Shown one piece after another: positions 1-6,151 of a DNA stretch of 7,075 bases. This DNA is from Deltaproteobacteria bacterium. Its GTDB lineage: Bacteria; Myxococcota_A; UBA9160. Position 1 is the stretch's first letter, and every line of letters starts with the position of its first letter. Location of the stretch: NCBI GenBank assembly GCA_003520425.1, contig DOUU01000338.1, forward strand, positions 195-7,269. Reading direction: 5' to 3'. Under the pieces are notes generated by a model. The model was not told the DNA's origin, ran no database searches, and saw nothing but the letters and a program-made list of their open reading frames with translations. A program made the translations under genes and the position numbers.

Positions 1-339
1 CACAGCGCCGTCGAGCTCGTCGACCTGATCGTGCGCAGCATTGCGAACACCGTCTCCTTCGTACGGCTTGCTGCCTTTGCGGTGGCCCACGCAGGACTCC
101 TTGTCGCGGTGTTCGCACTGGCGCAGACCGTCGCAACCGTGCCCGCTGGACGCCTCTGGGGTGCTGCCATGATCGTGGGTGGCAACCTCGTCGTCATCGC
201 GCTCGAAGGGATGATCGTCTCGATCCAGGCCGTGAGGCTCGTCTACTACGAGTTCTTCAGCAAGTTCTATGAGGGAAGCGGACTCACCTACCGGCCCCTG
301 CGGCTCTCGCCCCAAGGGGCCTCGAAGGAGCAGAGATGA
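1..339 (+). CDS. atpI: V/A-type ATPase subunit I (a subunit), C-terminal part only
   Basis: The reading frame is open from base 1, so the gene begins upstream; 112 C-terminal residues are visible of a protein normally over 600 residues long. This is the end of the membrane domain of the stator a subunit, which forms the two ion half-channels against the c ring. Two conserved family segments are seen: SFVRLAAFAVAHAGL (about residues 19-33) and LEGMIVSIQAVRLVYYEFFSKFYEG (about 68-92 of the fragment). Arg22 and Arg79 of the fragment match by position the two functionally important arginines of yeast Vph1 (R735 and R799), so the ion path looks intact. Two hydrophobic spans are visible, around 22-46 and 53-75. 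The stop TGA overlaps the ATG of the next gene (ATGA), indicating translational coupling. A GTG at 31 is only an internal valine codon, not the start. Identification is firm; the N-terminal cytosolic domain cannot be judged. Confidence 0.95.
   Translation, partial: HSAVELVDLIVRSIANTVSFVRLAAFAVAHAGLLVAVFALAQTVATVPAGRLWGAAMIVGGNLVVIALEGMIVSIQAVRLVYYEFFSKFYEGSGLTYRPLRLSPQGASKEQR
325..330 (+). promoter_or_regulatory. Ribosome binding site of the c-subunit gene
   Basis: AAGGAG lies 5 bases before the ATG at 336, inside the last codons of subunit I. It is one of the two strongest Shine-Dalgarno matches in the operon, which fits the high copy number needed for the c ring. Confidence 0.75.
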
Positions 340-719
340 AGGTGCGACAAAACCGGGGAGGACAGCGTCTCACGAAGATCGTGCGTGGGGCACAGTGGAC
401 GAACTTCGCCATCCTGGGGGCTGCACTCGTCGCCTTCACCTCGGTGCTGTTTGTGGCCATTCCAGTCGGGGCCCAAGAGACAGCGGAGGCGGTCGCTGCG
501 GCGGACGCGCGTAAGTTCGGCTTCCTCGCCGCGGCCCTCTCGACGGGCCTTGCGGCGGTTGGCGCCGCGTATGCCGTCGCCCACGTGGGCGCCGCCTCGG
601 TGGGGGCGATCAGCGAGAAGCCCGAGCTCGCCGGACGCACGCTCATCTTTATGGGCTTGGCGGAGGGCATCGCGATCTATGGGCTCATCCTCTCCGTGAT
701 GATCCTGGGTCGCCTCTAG
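336..719 (+). CDS. atpK: V/A-type ATPase subunit K (c-ring proteolipid) with N-terminal signal-like extension
   Basis: This is the rotor-ring proteolipid that carries ions across the membrane. The 127-residue product has one c-type hairpin: helix 1 about residues 61-92, a polar loop ISEKPEL (92-98), and helix 2 about 101-125 with the ion-binding carboxylate Glu110 in GLAEGIAIYGL. It is therefore the single-hairpin (about 8 kDa) type, not the duplicated Enterococcus type. Before the hairpin are about 58 extra residues: a basic stretch (1-23), a hydrophobic segment (24-43), and V-G-A at 44-46, which looks like a signal peptidase I site. Either it is cleaved, or the protein has a third membrane helix; both agree with the usual c-subunit topology. 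Helix 1 has Val84 where Na+-binding c subunits have Gln, and Gly111 follows the Glu instead of Ser/Thr, so proton coupling is inferred. The start overlaps the subunit I stop and has a good RBS. Confidence 0.93.
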   Translation: MKVRQNRGGQRLTKIVRGAQWTNFAILGAALVAFTSVLFVAIPVGAQETAEAVAAADARKFGFLAAALSTGLAAVGAAYAVAHVGAASVGAISEKPELAGRTLIFMGLAEGIAIYGLILSVMILGRL

Positions 720-751
720 TCCATTTGGACGGCTTATGACGGCCCATGGAC
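719..751 (+). repeat. Short inverted repeats around the subunit F start
   Basis: The only clear intergenic gap in the operon (720-735) contains GTCC (719-722) and GGAC (727-730), able to form a 4-bp hairpin with a 4-base loop. The first arm, read as GTCCAT (719-724), can instead pair with ATGGAC (746-751), looping out the start codon at 736. GGA (727-729), the only plausible ribosome binding site for subunit F, sits inside the short hairpin. The two pairings exclude each other. The stems are short, so a regulatory role is only inference. Confidence 0.35.
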
Positions 752-1074
752 CGACACGGCCGCATGTTCTTGGAGACGCGGACACCGTCCGTGGCTTTCG
801 CCTCGCCGGGCTGGCAGGCACAGTCGTCCGGTCTCGCGACGAGGCCGCCGAGGCCTTTCTCCGTGTCCGGGATGCGGGGACCGAACTGCTCGTCCTCACC
901 GAGGAGACGGAGGCCCTTCTGCGCGCCGCGGGTTTGCTCCCGCACGAGGGGCGACAGCCGGTCGTCGCGGTCGTCCCGGCGGCCCGCGGCCCACGGCCTT
1001 GGCCCCTGCCCGCCGAGCGGCTGCAGAGACGGGTGCGGCGCGCCCTTGGCCTCCCGGTCGAGAGAGAGCCGTGA
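736..1074 (+). CDS. atpF: V/A-type ATPase subunit F (central stalk)
   Basis: This 112-residue protein is the small Rossmann-like central stalk subunit that binds subunit D and turns with it (called NtpG in Enterococcus). The hallmark is VLGDADTVRGFRLAGL at residues 11-26, close to the family consensus of a GD-x-DTV-x-GFRLAG motif. LLVLTEE at 51-57 and VVAVVPAARGP at 76-86 match the later core strands (typically followed by a Gly-Pro), and the basic tail AERLQRRVRRALGL (93-106) matches the C-terminal helix. Length is close to the usual 100-110. It lies 16 bases after subunit K, with only a weak GGA (727-729) as ribosome site. Its position between K and E, rather than between C and A as in Thermus or many archaea, is unusual. 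Its stop TGA overlaps a possible GTG start of the next gene. Confidence 0.93.
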   Translation: MTAHGPTRPHVLGDADTVRGFRLAGLAGTVVRSRDEAAEAFLRVRDAGTELLVLTEETEALLRAAGLLPHEGRQPVVAVVPAARGPRPWPLPAERLQRRVRRALGLPVEREP

Positions 1075-1076
1075 GC

Positions 1077-1697
1077 ATGGACCGGCCTGCTCAGTCAGGC
1101 GATGGACTTGGTGTCCTGTTCGAGGCGATCGCGGCGGAGGCAAAGAGCGAGGCAGAAACGCTGCTGCGCGACGCCCGCATCCGCGCGGAGCGCGTTGTCG
1201 CCGAGGCGGCGGCACAGTCACGCAAAGTCCTCGACGCGGCGGCGGCGGCGGGCGCTGCAGAAGGGGAACGGGAGCGTCGACGTCGCATCGCGGTTGCCCA
1301 GATTGAGAGCCGTCGCGCGATTCTGGTGGAGCGCGAGGCACTCGTGGAGAGAGCCATCGAGGGCGCGGCTCGACGCTTCGCCGAACTGCTGGATGGTCCC
1401 GACGGCGAGTCGCTCTTGAGGGGGCTCATCGCGACCGCCGCGCGCAGCCTCGGCGATCCGTGTCTTGTCGTGCGCGTGCGTCCCCAAGACCGGGCGAGGA
1501 TCCCCCGTCGTATCAGCGGCGTCGACTCCGAGCTCACGCTCGACGACAGACCCCTTCGCGAGCCAGGTGCGGAGGTGACGACCTCCGACGGGCATCGCAT
1601 CGTGCGCGTCACGCTGTCCGGCATCCTCCACAGGCACCGCGATGAGCTCCGGGCCGCCGCGGCCCGGGCGCTGTTTGGCGAGCGGACCGCGCGATGA
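1077..1697 (+). CDS. atpE: V/A-type ATPase subunit E (peripheral stalk)
   Basis: This 206-residue protein has the layout of the vATP-synt_E family. A long charged, alanine-rich helix (about residues 14-110, likely coiled coil with a G/H-type partner) is followed by a globular C-terminal part (about 113-206) that would grip the top of a B subunit. It acts as a stator holding the A3B3 head still. Sequence is poorly conserved in this family, so the assignment rests on this layout and on its position just before subunit A. The ATG at 1077 is chosen because GAGAGAGAG (1060-1068) lies 8 bases ahead; a GTG at 1071, overlapping the F stop as GTGA, is an alternative adding two residues. A further upstream ATG at 999 would overlap subunit F by 76 bases and is unlikely. 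Five GCG codons in a row (1236-1250) encode an alanine run. The stop overlaps the A start (ATGA). Confidence 0.85.
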   Translation: MDRPAQSGDGLGVLFEAIAAEAKSEAETLLRDARIRAERVVAEAAAQSRKVLDAAAAAGAAEGERERRRRIAVAQIESRRAILVEREALVERAIEGAARRFAELLDGPDGESLLRGLIATAARSLGDPCLVVRVRPQDRARIPRRISGVDSELTLDDRPLREPGAEVTTSDGHRIVRVTLSGILHRHRDELRAAAARALFGERTAR

Positions 1698-3490
1698 AAC
1701 AGGTTGGCAGCGTGGTATGGGTGAGCGGGCCGGTCGTTCGCGCCCAGCTTGTCGAAGCGGTCCAAATGATGGAGCTGGCCTTTGTCGGCGAGGAAAGAAT
1801 CGTCGGTGAGGTGATTGAGCTCGCCGGTCAGCACGCGACGCTCCAGGTCTACGAATCTACCGTGGGACTCGTCCCCGGCGCTCCCATCTACGGAAGCGGG
1901 CTCCCGCTCCATGTCGAACTCGGCCCCGGCCTTCTCGGCTCCATCTTCGACGGAATTCAGCGCCCCCTCGATGCGCTTCGTGCGCAGGGCGCCGATTTCA
2001 TCCACCGCGGCGTGCAGGCCCGCTCCCTCGATCCGACGCGAAGCTGGAACTTCGAGCCCACCGCGCGACCCGGTGCCACGGTCGCAGGTGGATCGCAGCT
2101 GGGCATCGTGCCTGAAAGCTCGACCATCGAGCACCGGATCCTGGTGCCTCCCGATCTTGTCGGCGAGCTGATCGAGACCGCTCCGGCGGGGAGCTACACG
2201 ATCGATCAGGTGATCGCCCGGGTCCGCACCGCGCACGGCGAAGAACGCGAGCTTACGCTCTCCCACCGCTGGCCGGTCCGTCGACCGCGGCCCGTTGCGG
2301 AACGACTTGCGCTGGGTGTCCCCCTGATCACAGGGCAGCGCATCATCGACGCCCTCTTCCCGCTCGCCAAGGGCGGCACAACCGCAATTCCCGGCGGCTT
2401 TGGAACCGGAAAGACCGTGACGCAGCAGAACCTGGTGAAATGGGCCGACGCGCAGGTGATCGTCTACGTGGGATGCGGCGAGCGCGGCAACGAGATGACG
2501 GGCGTGCTCACAGACCTGCCCAAGCTCGAGGATCCTCGTACAGGGGAGCCGCTGATCCGCCGTACCGTGCTCGTCGCGAATACCTCGGATATGCCCGTGG
2601 CCGCACGAGAGGCTTCGATTTACACCGGGATCACGATTGCCGAGTACTACCGCGACATGGGATACGACGTGGCACTGATGGCCGACTCGACTTCCCGCTG
2701 GGCCGAGGCGCTGCGTGAAATCTCGGGCCGCCTGGAGGAGATGCCGGCAGAGGAGGGTTTCCCCGCGTACCTTGCGACCCGCCTTGCCGAGTTCTACGAG
2801 CGTGCCGGGCGTGTGCGAACGCTCAATGGCGGGGTTGGATCGGTCACCGCCATTGGTGCGGTGTCTCCGCCTGGCGGAGATTTCTCAGAGCCGGTCACAC
2901 TGCACACCAAGCGGTTTGTGCGCTGCTTCTGGGAACTCGACAAGGACCTGGCCAGTGCCCGCATCTTTCCCGCGATCAACACCGCAGACAGCTACAGCGA
3001 CTACGGCCCCGAGGTGGCCGGCTGGTGGCGAGAGTCCGGGCTCGGAGACTGGGCGAGTCTGGCGGGGCAGTGTCGCGAACTGCTGCAGTCCTCTCGCAAG
3101 CTCGAGCAGGTCGCGGCTCTCGTGGGGGAGGAGGCGCTCCCAGACGAGGAGCGGATCGCACTCGAAGGGGCGCGGCTCGTGCGCGAGGCCTTCCTGCAAC
3201 AGGACGCCTTCGATCCGGTCGACCGCTTCTCGAGTCCGACCAAGACGGTCTCGATGCTGCGCCTCGTGATGCAGTGGCTGACGCGCGCCCGGGATGCGGT
3301 GAGACGCAGGATCCCCGTCTACCGGATCCGCTCGTTGCCGACGCGCGGGATGCTCTTGCGCATGCGCTTCGAGATCGCAGGCGAACAAGCCGATGCATTC
3401 GAGCAGCGCCGACAGCAGATCGATGCGGCCTTCGACAAGCTGCTACGGGAGGAGGGGCACGCGCCTGCGCGCCCCGTGACCGCGGGATGA
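1694..3490 (+). CDS. atpA: V/A-type ATPase catalytic subunit A
   Basis: This is the ATP-hydrolysing or ATP-making subunit of the A3B3 head; 598 residues is normal for the family. In order: an N-terminal beta-barrel (about 1-70); the A-specific insert or bulge region (about 110-190); the P-loop GGFGTGKT at residues 234-241 with Lys240 and Thr241; [11 protein letters not shown] with the expected catalytic Glu263 and Arg264; [19 protein letters not shown]; the Walker B strand [11 protein letters not shown] with Asp331 at the end; [26 protein letters not shown]; and a helical C-terminal domain. All catalytic residues I can place are present, so the enzyme should be active. The P-loop differs from the usual GPFGSGKT at two positions (Pro to Gly, Ser to Thr). 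It overlaps the preceding and following genes by ATGA; no strong Shine-Dalgarno precedes the start, so translation probably depends on ribosomes arriving from subunit E. Confidence 0.98.
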   Translation: MKQVGSVVWVSGPVVRAQLVEAVQMMELAFVGEERIVGEVIELAGQHATLQVYESTVGLVPGAPIYGSGLPLHVELGPGLLGSIFDGIQRPLDALRAQGADFIHRGVQARSLDPTRSWNFEPTARPGATVAGGSQLGIVPESSTIEHRILVPPDLVGELIETAPAGSYTIDQVIARVRTAHGEERELTLSHRWPVRRPRPVAERLALGVPLITGQRIIDALFPLAKGGTTAIPGGFGTGKTVTQQNLVKWADAQVIVYVGCGERGNEMTGVLTDLPKLEDPRTGEPLIRRTVLVANTSDMPVAAREASIYTGITIAEYYRDMGYDVALMADSTSRWAEALREISGRLEEMPAEEGFPAYLATRLAEFYERAGRVRTLNGGVGSVTAIGAVSPPGGDFSEPVTLHTKRFVRCFWELDKDLASARIFPAINTADSYSDYGPEVAGWWRESGLGDWASLAGQCRELLQSSRKLEQVAALVGEEALPDEERIALEGARLVREAFLQQDAFDPVDRFSSPTKTVSMLRLVMQWLTRARDAVRRRIPVYRIRSLPTRGMLLRMRFEIAGEQADAFEQRRQQIDAAFDKLLREEGHAPARPVTAG

Positions 3491-4908
3491 GCGCGCCCGG
3501 GGGAGCGAACCGACGCCCGCGCCCTCTCGGCGGGCTCGTGGGCTATATCGGAGCTCAACGCCTCGCCGGTCCCCTCGTGTTCGTAAACGGACCGCGGAAC
3601 GTCGGCTACGGCGAGGCGGTCGAGATCGACTTCCAGGGCCGCCGTGTGCACGGCCGCGTGCTGGAGGTGGGAAAAGACGCCGCGGTCGTGGAAGTCTTCG
3701 AGGGCACCGCGAACCTCGGACTCGGCGAGATCGAGGTGCGCTTCGTGGGCCGACCCCTCGAGTCGCCCGTGGGTCTTGAGATGCTCGGCCGCACGTTCGA
3801 CGGACGCGGCAACCCGATCGACGGAGGTCCTGCGCCCCTTCTTGTCGAGCGCCGCGACGTGAACGGGCTCCCGATCAATCCGATCGCGCGCGATTACCCG
3901 CGCGATTTCATCCAGACGGGCGTGTCCGCCATCGACGGCATGAACACGCTCGTGCGCGGCCAGAAGCTTCCGATCTTCTCCGCGAGCGGTCTCTCTCACG
4001 ATGCTCTCGCCGCTCAGATCGTCCGACAGGCGCGGCTTCCGGGCCAGGAGTCCGAGTTTGCAGTCGTGTTCGCAGCGATCGGGGTGAGTCATGACGTGGC
4101 GCGTGCCTTCCGCACGAGTTTCGAAGAGAGCGGTGCGCTTGCGCGAGCCGCCCTCTTCTTGAATCTGGCCGACGATCCCACGGTCGAGCGTCTCATGACA
4201 CCGCGCACGGCCCTCACCTTGGCGGAGTACCTCGCCTTCGAAGTCGGTCTGCACGTGCTGGTGGTGCTGACGGACATCACCAACTACTGCGAGGCGTTGC
4301 GCGAAGTGGCGTCAGCGAAGGGGGAGGTGCCGAGCCGCAAGGGGTACCCCGGGTACCTCTACAGCGACCTGGCGTCGATCTATGAGCGCGCTGGACGGCT
4401 GCGCGATCGCCCCGGCTCGATCACGCAGCTGCCCATCCTGACGATGCCGAACGACGACATCACCCACCCCATCCCCGACCTCACCGGGTACATCACAGAG
4501 GGGCAGATCGTGCTTTCACGCGAGCTCCAGCAGCTGGGAATTGGTCCCCCGATCGACGTCCTGCCCTCTCTCTCCCGGCTTATGCAGGACGGGATCGGCG
4601 AGAAACGCACCCGCGACGACCACGCCGATGTTTCGAACCAGCTCTACGCCTCCTACGCGCGTCTGCGCGATGTGAGGCGACTCGCGGCCGTGATCGGCGA
4701 GGACGAGCTCGGGGACCTGGATCGCCGCGTTCTGGCGTTCGGAGCGCGATTCGAGCGCGAGTTCCTCGCGCAGTCGCCGCAGGAGGACCGCCCGATCGAA
4801 GAGACGCTCGACCGAGGCTGGGCTGCGCTGCGCGAACTCCCCGAGGAGACACTGTCCCGCGTGCGGCCAAGGATCATCGAACGCTACTTCCGGAAGGAGG
4901 GCGCATGA
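3487..4908 (+). CDS. atpB: V/A-type ATPase non-catalytic subunit B
   Basis: Subunit B alternates with A in the head and supplies residues to the catalytic site at the interface. The 473-residue length is typical. Landmarks: an N-terminal beta-barrel from [25 protein letters not shown]-like motif [52 protein letters not shown] (the classic segment before the nucleotide fold); FSASGLSHD at 164-172 in place of a P-loop, lacking GKT as expected for a B subunit; [34 protein letters not shown]; and [12 protein letters not shown] with Arg364 at the arginine-finger position. The start is ATG 3487, overlapping the A stop. The frame stays open upstream to 3025, but that stretch lies inside subunit A and does not resemble the family. 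No Shine-Dalgarno is visible, suggesting coupling to subunit A. Confidence 0.98.
   Translation: MSAPGGANRRPRPLGGLVGYIGAQRLAGPLVFVNGPRNVGYGEAVEIDFQGRRVHGRVLEVGKDAAVVEVFEGTANLGLGEIEVRFVGRPLESPVGLEMLGRTFDGRGNPIDGGPAPLLVERRDVNGLPINPIARDYPRDFIQTGVSAIDGMNTLVRGQKLPIFSASGLSHDALAAQIVRQARLPGQESEFAVVFAAIGVSHDVARAFRTSFEESGALARAALFLNLADDPTVERLMTPRTALTLAEYLAFEVGLHVLVVLTDITNYCEALREVASAKGEVPSRKGYPGYLYSDLASIYERAGRLRDRPGSITQLPILTMPNDDITHPIPDLTGYITEGQIVLSRELQQLGIGPPIDVLPSLSRLMQDGIGEKRTRDDHADVSNQLYASYARLRDVRRLAAVIGEDELGDLDRRVLAFGARFEREFLAQSPQEDRPIEETLDRGWAALRELPEETLSRVRPRIIERYFRKEGA
4894..4900 (+). promoter_or_regulatory. Ribosome binding site of subunit D
   Basis: AAGGAGG, a near-perfect Shine-Dalgarno sequence, ends 4 bases before the ATG at 4905, within the last codons of subunit B. 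It supports that start. Confidence 0.75.
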
Positions 4909-5534
4909 GTCGCATTGAAGTGCCGTCCACGAAGAGCAGCCTCTTGCGGCTTCGTTCGAACCTAAGCTTCCTCGAGGTAGGGCGGGAGCTGCTGGAGCAG
5001 AAGCGCGATGTCCTCTCCGAGTCACTCCTCACATTGCATCGGGATGGGGTCGAGGCACGACGCCGCGTGGAGGCGCGGCTCTCCGAAGCGTATGAGGTGC
5101 TCGGCGCGGCTCACGCCGCGCTCGGAAGAGACGGGGTCGAGCGCGCCGCGCTGGCGGCCGCCCCGTGCCCAGGCCCACGCGTGCGAGAACGGAGCCTGAT
5201 GGGCGTGGTGGTTCCCGTGGTGCAGCTAGAGGAGGCCCCCGCAGCGCATCCGCTCGTGGCTACGCCCGGAGAGCGGGGCGCGGCGGCCGACGAGACCGCC
5301 GTGCGACTCCAGGCGCTCGTTCCCGCGCTGGCAGAGCTCGCGGAGCTCGAGACGTCCTGCGAGCGACTCGCGAACGAGCTCGCGCGTACGCAGCGCAAGC
5401 TCAATGCTTTGGAGTTGCTCCACATCCCCGCCCATCGTGCGACGATCCGATTCATTGCCGACCAGCTCGAGGAACGCGATCGAGAGGGTCTCTTTCAGCT
5501 CAAGCGCGTGAAGTCAAGTGCGAGGACGCGATGA
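4905..5534 (+). CDS. atpD: V/A-type ATPase subunit D (central rotor shaft)
   Basis: Subunit D is the long antiparallel coiled coil that turns inside the A3B3 head, the counterpart of F-type gamma. The 209-residue product has the usual plan: an N-terminal helix with the [14 protein letters not shown] signature (residues 7-20) and QKRDVL (32-37); a middle segment with [11 protein letters not shown] (96-106), matching the conserved SVMG-x-x-VP strand; and a C-terminal helix with [20 protein letters not shown] (162-181), ending in FQLKRVK. Length is within the family range. It starts in the B stop codon (ATGA) behind a strong ribosome binding site. Its stop overlaps the stress-protein start in the same way. 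The region about 108-130 is rich in Ala, Pro and Gly and is probably a loop. No G or H type stalk gene follows it. Confidence 0.95.
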   Translation: MSRIEVPSTKSSLLRLRSNLSFLEVGRELLEQKRDVLSESLLTLHRDGVEARRRVEARLSEAYEVLGAAHAALGRDGVERAALAAAPCPGPRVRERSLMGVVVPVVQLEEAPAAHPLVATPGERGAAADETAVRLQALVPALAELAELETSCERLANELARTQRKLNALELLHIPAHRATIRFIADQLEERDREGLFQLKRVKSSARTR

Positions 5535-6064
5535 CCAGCGACCGACCGACCCTGCTGCCGCGGCGCATTCTCGTGGCGATCGACGGCTCGGACACTTCCT
5601 TGAGCGCAGCGGACCAAGCCATGGAGTTCGCTGCACAAATCGGAGCCGAGATCACTCTCATCCACGTCCACGACGAAGAGGTGGCTCGCGCGCTCAAGGC
5701 GGCCGTGCCGGACAAATTCGAGGAGGCCCAGTGGAGGCTTGAGGACGACGCAGACCATCTGCTCGAGCACCTGGCCGAGCGGGCACGCAAAGGCGGCATC
5801 CCCTGCACCGTCCGTACACAGCGGGGCGACCCGTGCGGGGTGATCAACGCGGTGGCGGAGGAGGTCGGCGCAGATCTCATTGTGGTGGGGCGCACCGGAA
5901 GGCGGGGCGTGCGCCGGGTGCTCCTGGGGAGCGTCGCGCGCCGTCTGATCGAGTCGAGCCGGGTTCCTGTGCTTGTCGTTACCGAGCGCGCCGAAGAGGG
6001 TGCCCCGGCCGAGCTCTTGGCGCCCGAGTCCGGCGCAAGGCGAGAAGTCCCATCGAGCGCCTGA
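5531..6064 (+). CDS. Universal stress protein, UspA family (ATP-binding type)
   Basis: This 177-residue single-domain Usp protein is expected in the cytoplasm. It opens with RRILVAIDGSDTSLSAADQAMEFA (11-34), where Asp18 is the conserved residue near the nucleotide. The later motif starts at Gly120 and reads G-x2-G-x9-G-S (Gly120, Gly123, Gly133, Ser134), the ATP-binding signature of the MJ0577-like group, followed by VPVLVV (145-150). About 25 disordered-looking residues follow the domain. The chosen ATG at 5531 sits in the subunit D stop codon and has GAGGA (5522-5526) 4 bases ahead; the frame stays open upstream to 5165, but that part lies within subunit D and is not Usp-like. Usp proteins bind ATP or AMP and often act as regulators; no target is shown by the sequence. 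Coupling to the ATPase suggests, by inference, a role in sensing energy state or adjusting the pump under stress. Confidence 0.95.
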   Translation: MTSDRPTLLPRRILVAIDGSDTSLSAADQAMEFAAQIGAEITLIHVHDEEVARALKAAVPDKFEEAQWRLEDDADHLLEHLAERARKGGIPCTVRTQRGDPCGVINAVAEEVGADLIVVGRTGRRGVRRVLLGSVARRLIESSRVPVLVVTERAEEGAPAELLAPESGARREVPSSA

Positions 6065-6065
6065 C

Positions 6066-6143
6066 GGGTGCAGAGAGACGGAGCCGGCCGCGACTCGACG
6101 AATCAGGCCGCGGAGCCGCCTTGGACGCTGGGGATGTGCACCC
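6066..6143. repeat. Convergent spacer with inverted repeat, possible weak terminator
   Basis: The 87 bases between the two converging stop codons hold a perfect 7-bp inverted repeat, GGGTGCA (6066-6072) and TGCACCC (6137-6143), 64 bases apart. A smaller arm pair CGGCC (6085-6089) and GGCCG (6106-6110) lies inside it, as does an 8-base direct repeat CGGAGCCG (6079-6086, 6111-6118). Neither strand has a T-run after these stems, so it is not a standard intrinsic terminator. It could still form a branched structure that ends or protects both transcripts. Confidence 0.3.
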
Positions 6144-6151
6144 TTCCAAAG

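Larger units (their letters stand above)
1..6064 (+). other. Operon I-K-F-E-A-B-D-usp (incomplete at the left)
   Basis: Eight genes on one strand are joined by ATGA overlaps at I-K, E-A, A-B, B-D and D-usp, a near-contact at F-E (2 bases, or a GTGA overlap) and one 16-base gap at K-F. No internal promoter or terminator is evident. The operon promoter and genes for subunit C and the second peripheral-stalk subunit are expected upstream of the window. Confidence 0.85.

Noticed and set aside
1236..1250. Five consecutive GCG triplets as a phase-variable repeat
   Set aside because: The run is short, in frame, encodes alanines in a helical stalk region, and slippage by one unit would not shift the frame.
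1091..2266. 391-residue open frame on the - strand opposite subunits E and A
   Set aside because: It is antisense to two well-identified genes, has low-complexity Ser/Arg/Ala content and no recognisable motif; long antisense frames are expected in GC-rich DNA.
3025..3486. Upstream extension of subunit B frame
   Set aside because: It overlaps conserved subunit A coding sequence, is Arg/Gly/Ala-rich and matches nothing in the B family; the ATGA start at 3487 fits the operon pattern.
3961..4002. Missing P-loop in subunit B as a sign of a dead enzyme
   Set aside because: B subunits of V/A-type ATPases normally lack a working P-loop at this place; the SASGL-type segment is the family norm.
3319..4254. 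311-residue open frame on the - strand opposite the A/B junction
   Set aside because: It is antisense to conserved A and B sequence, with no family motif and no plausible ribosome site noted.
5165..5530. Upstream extension of the stress-protein frame
   Set aside because: It lies inside subunit D in another frame and is Arg/Gly/Ala-rich; the Usp fold begins right after the ATG at 5531.
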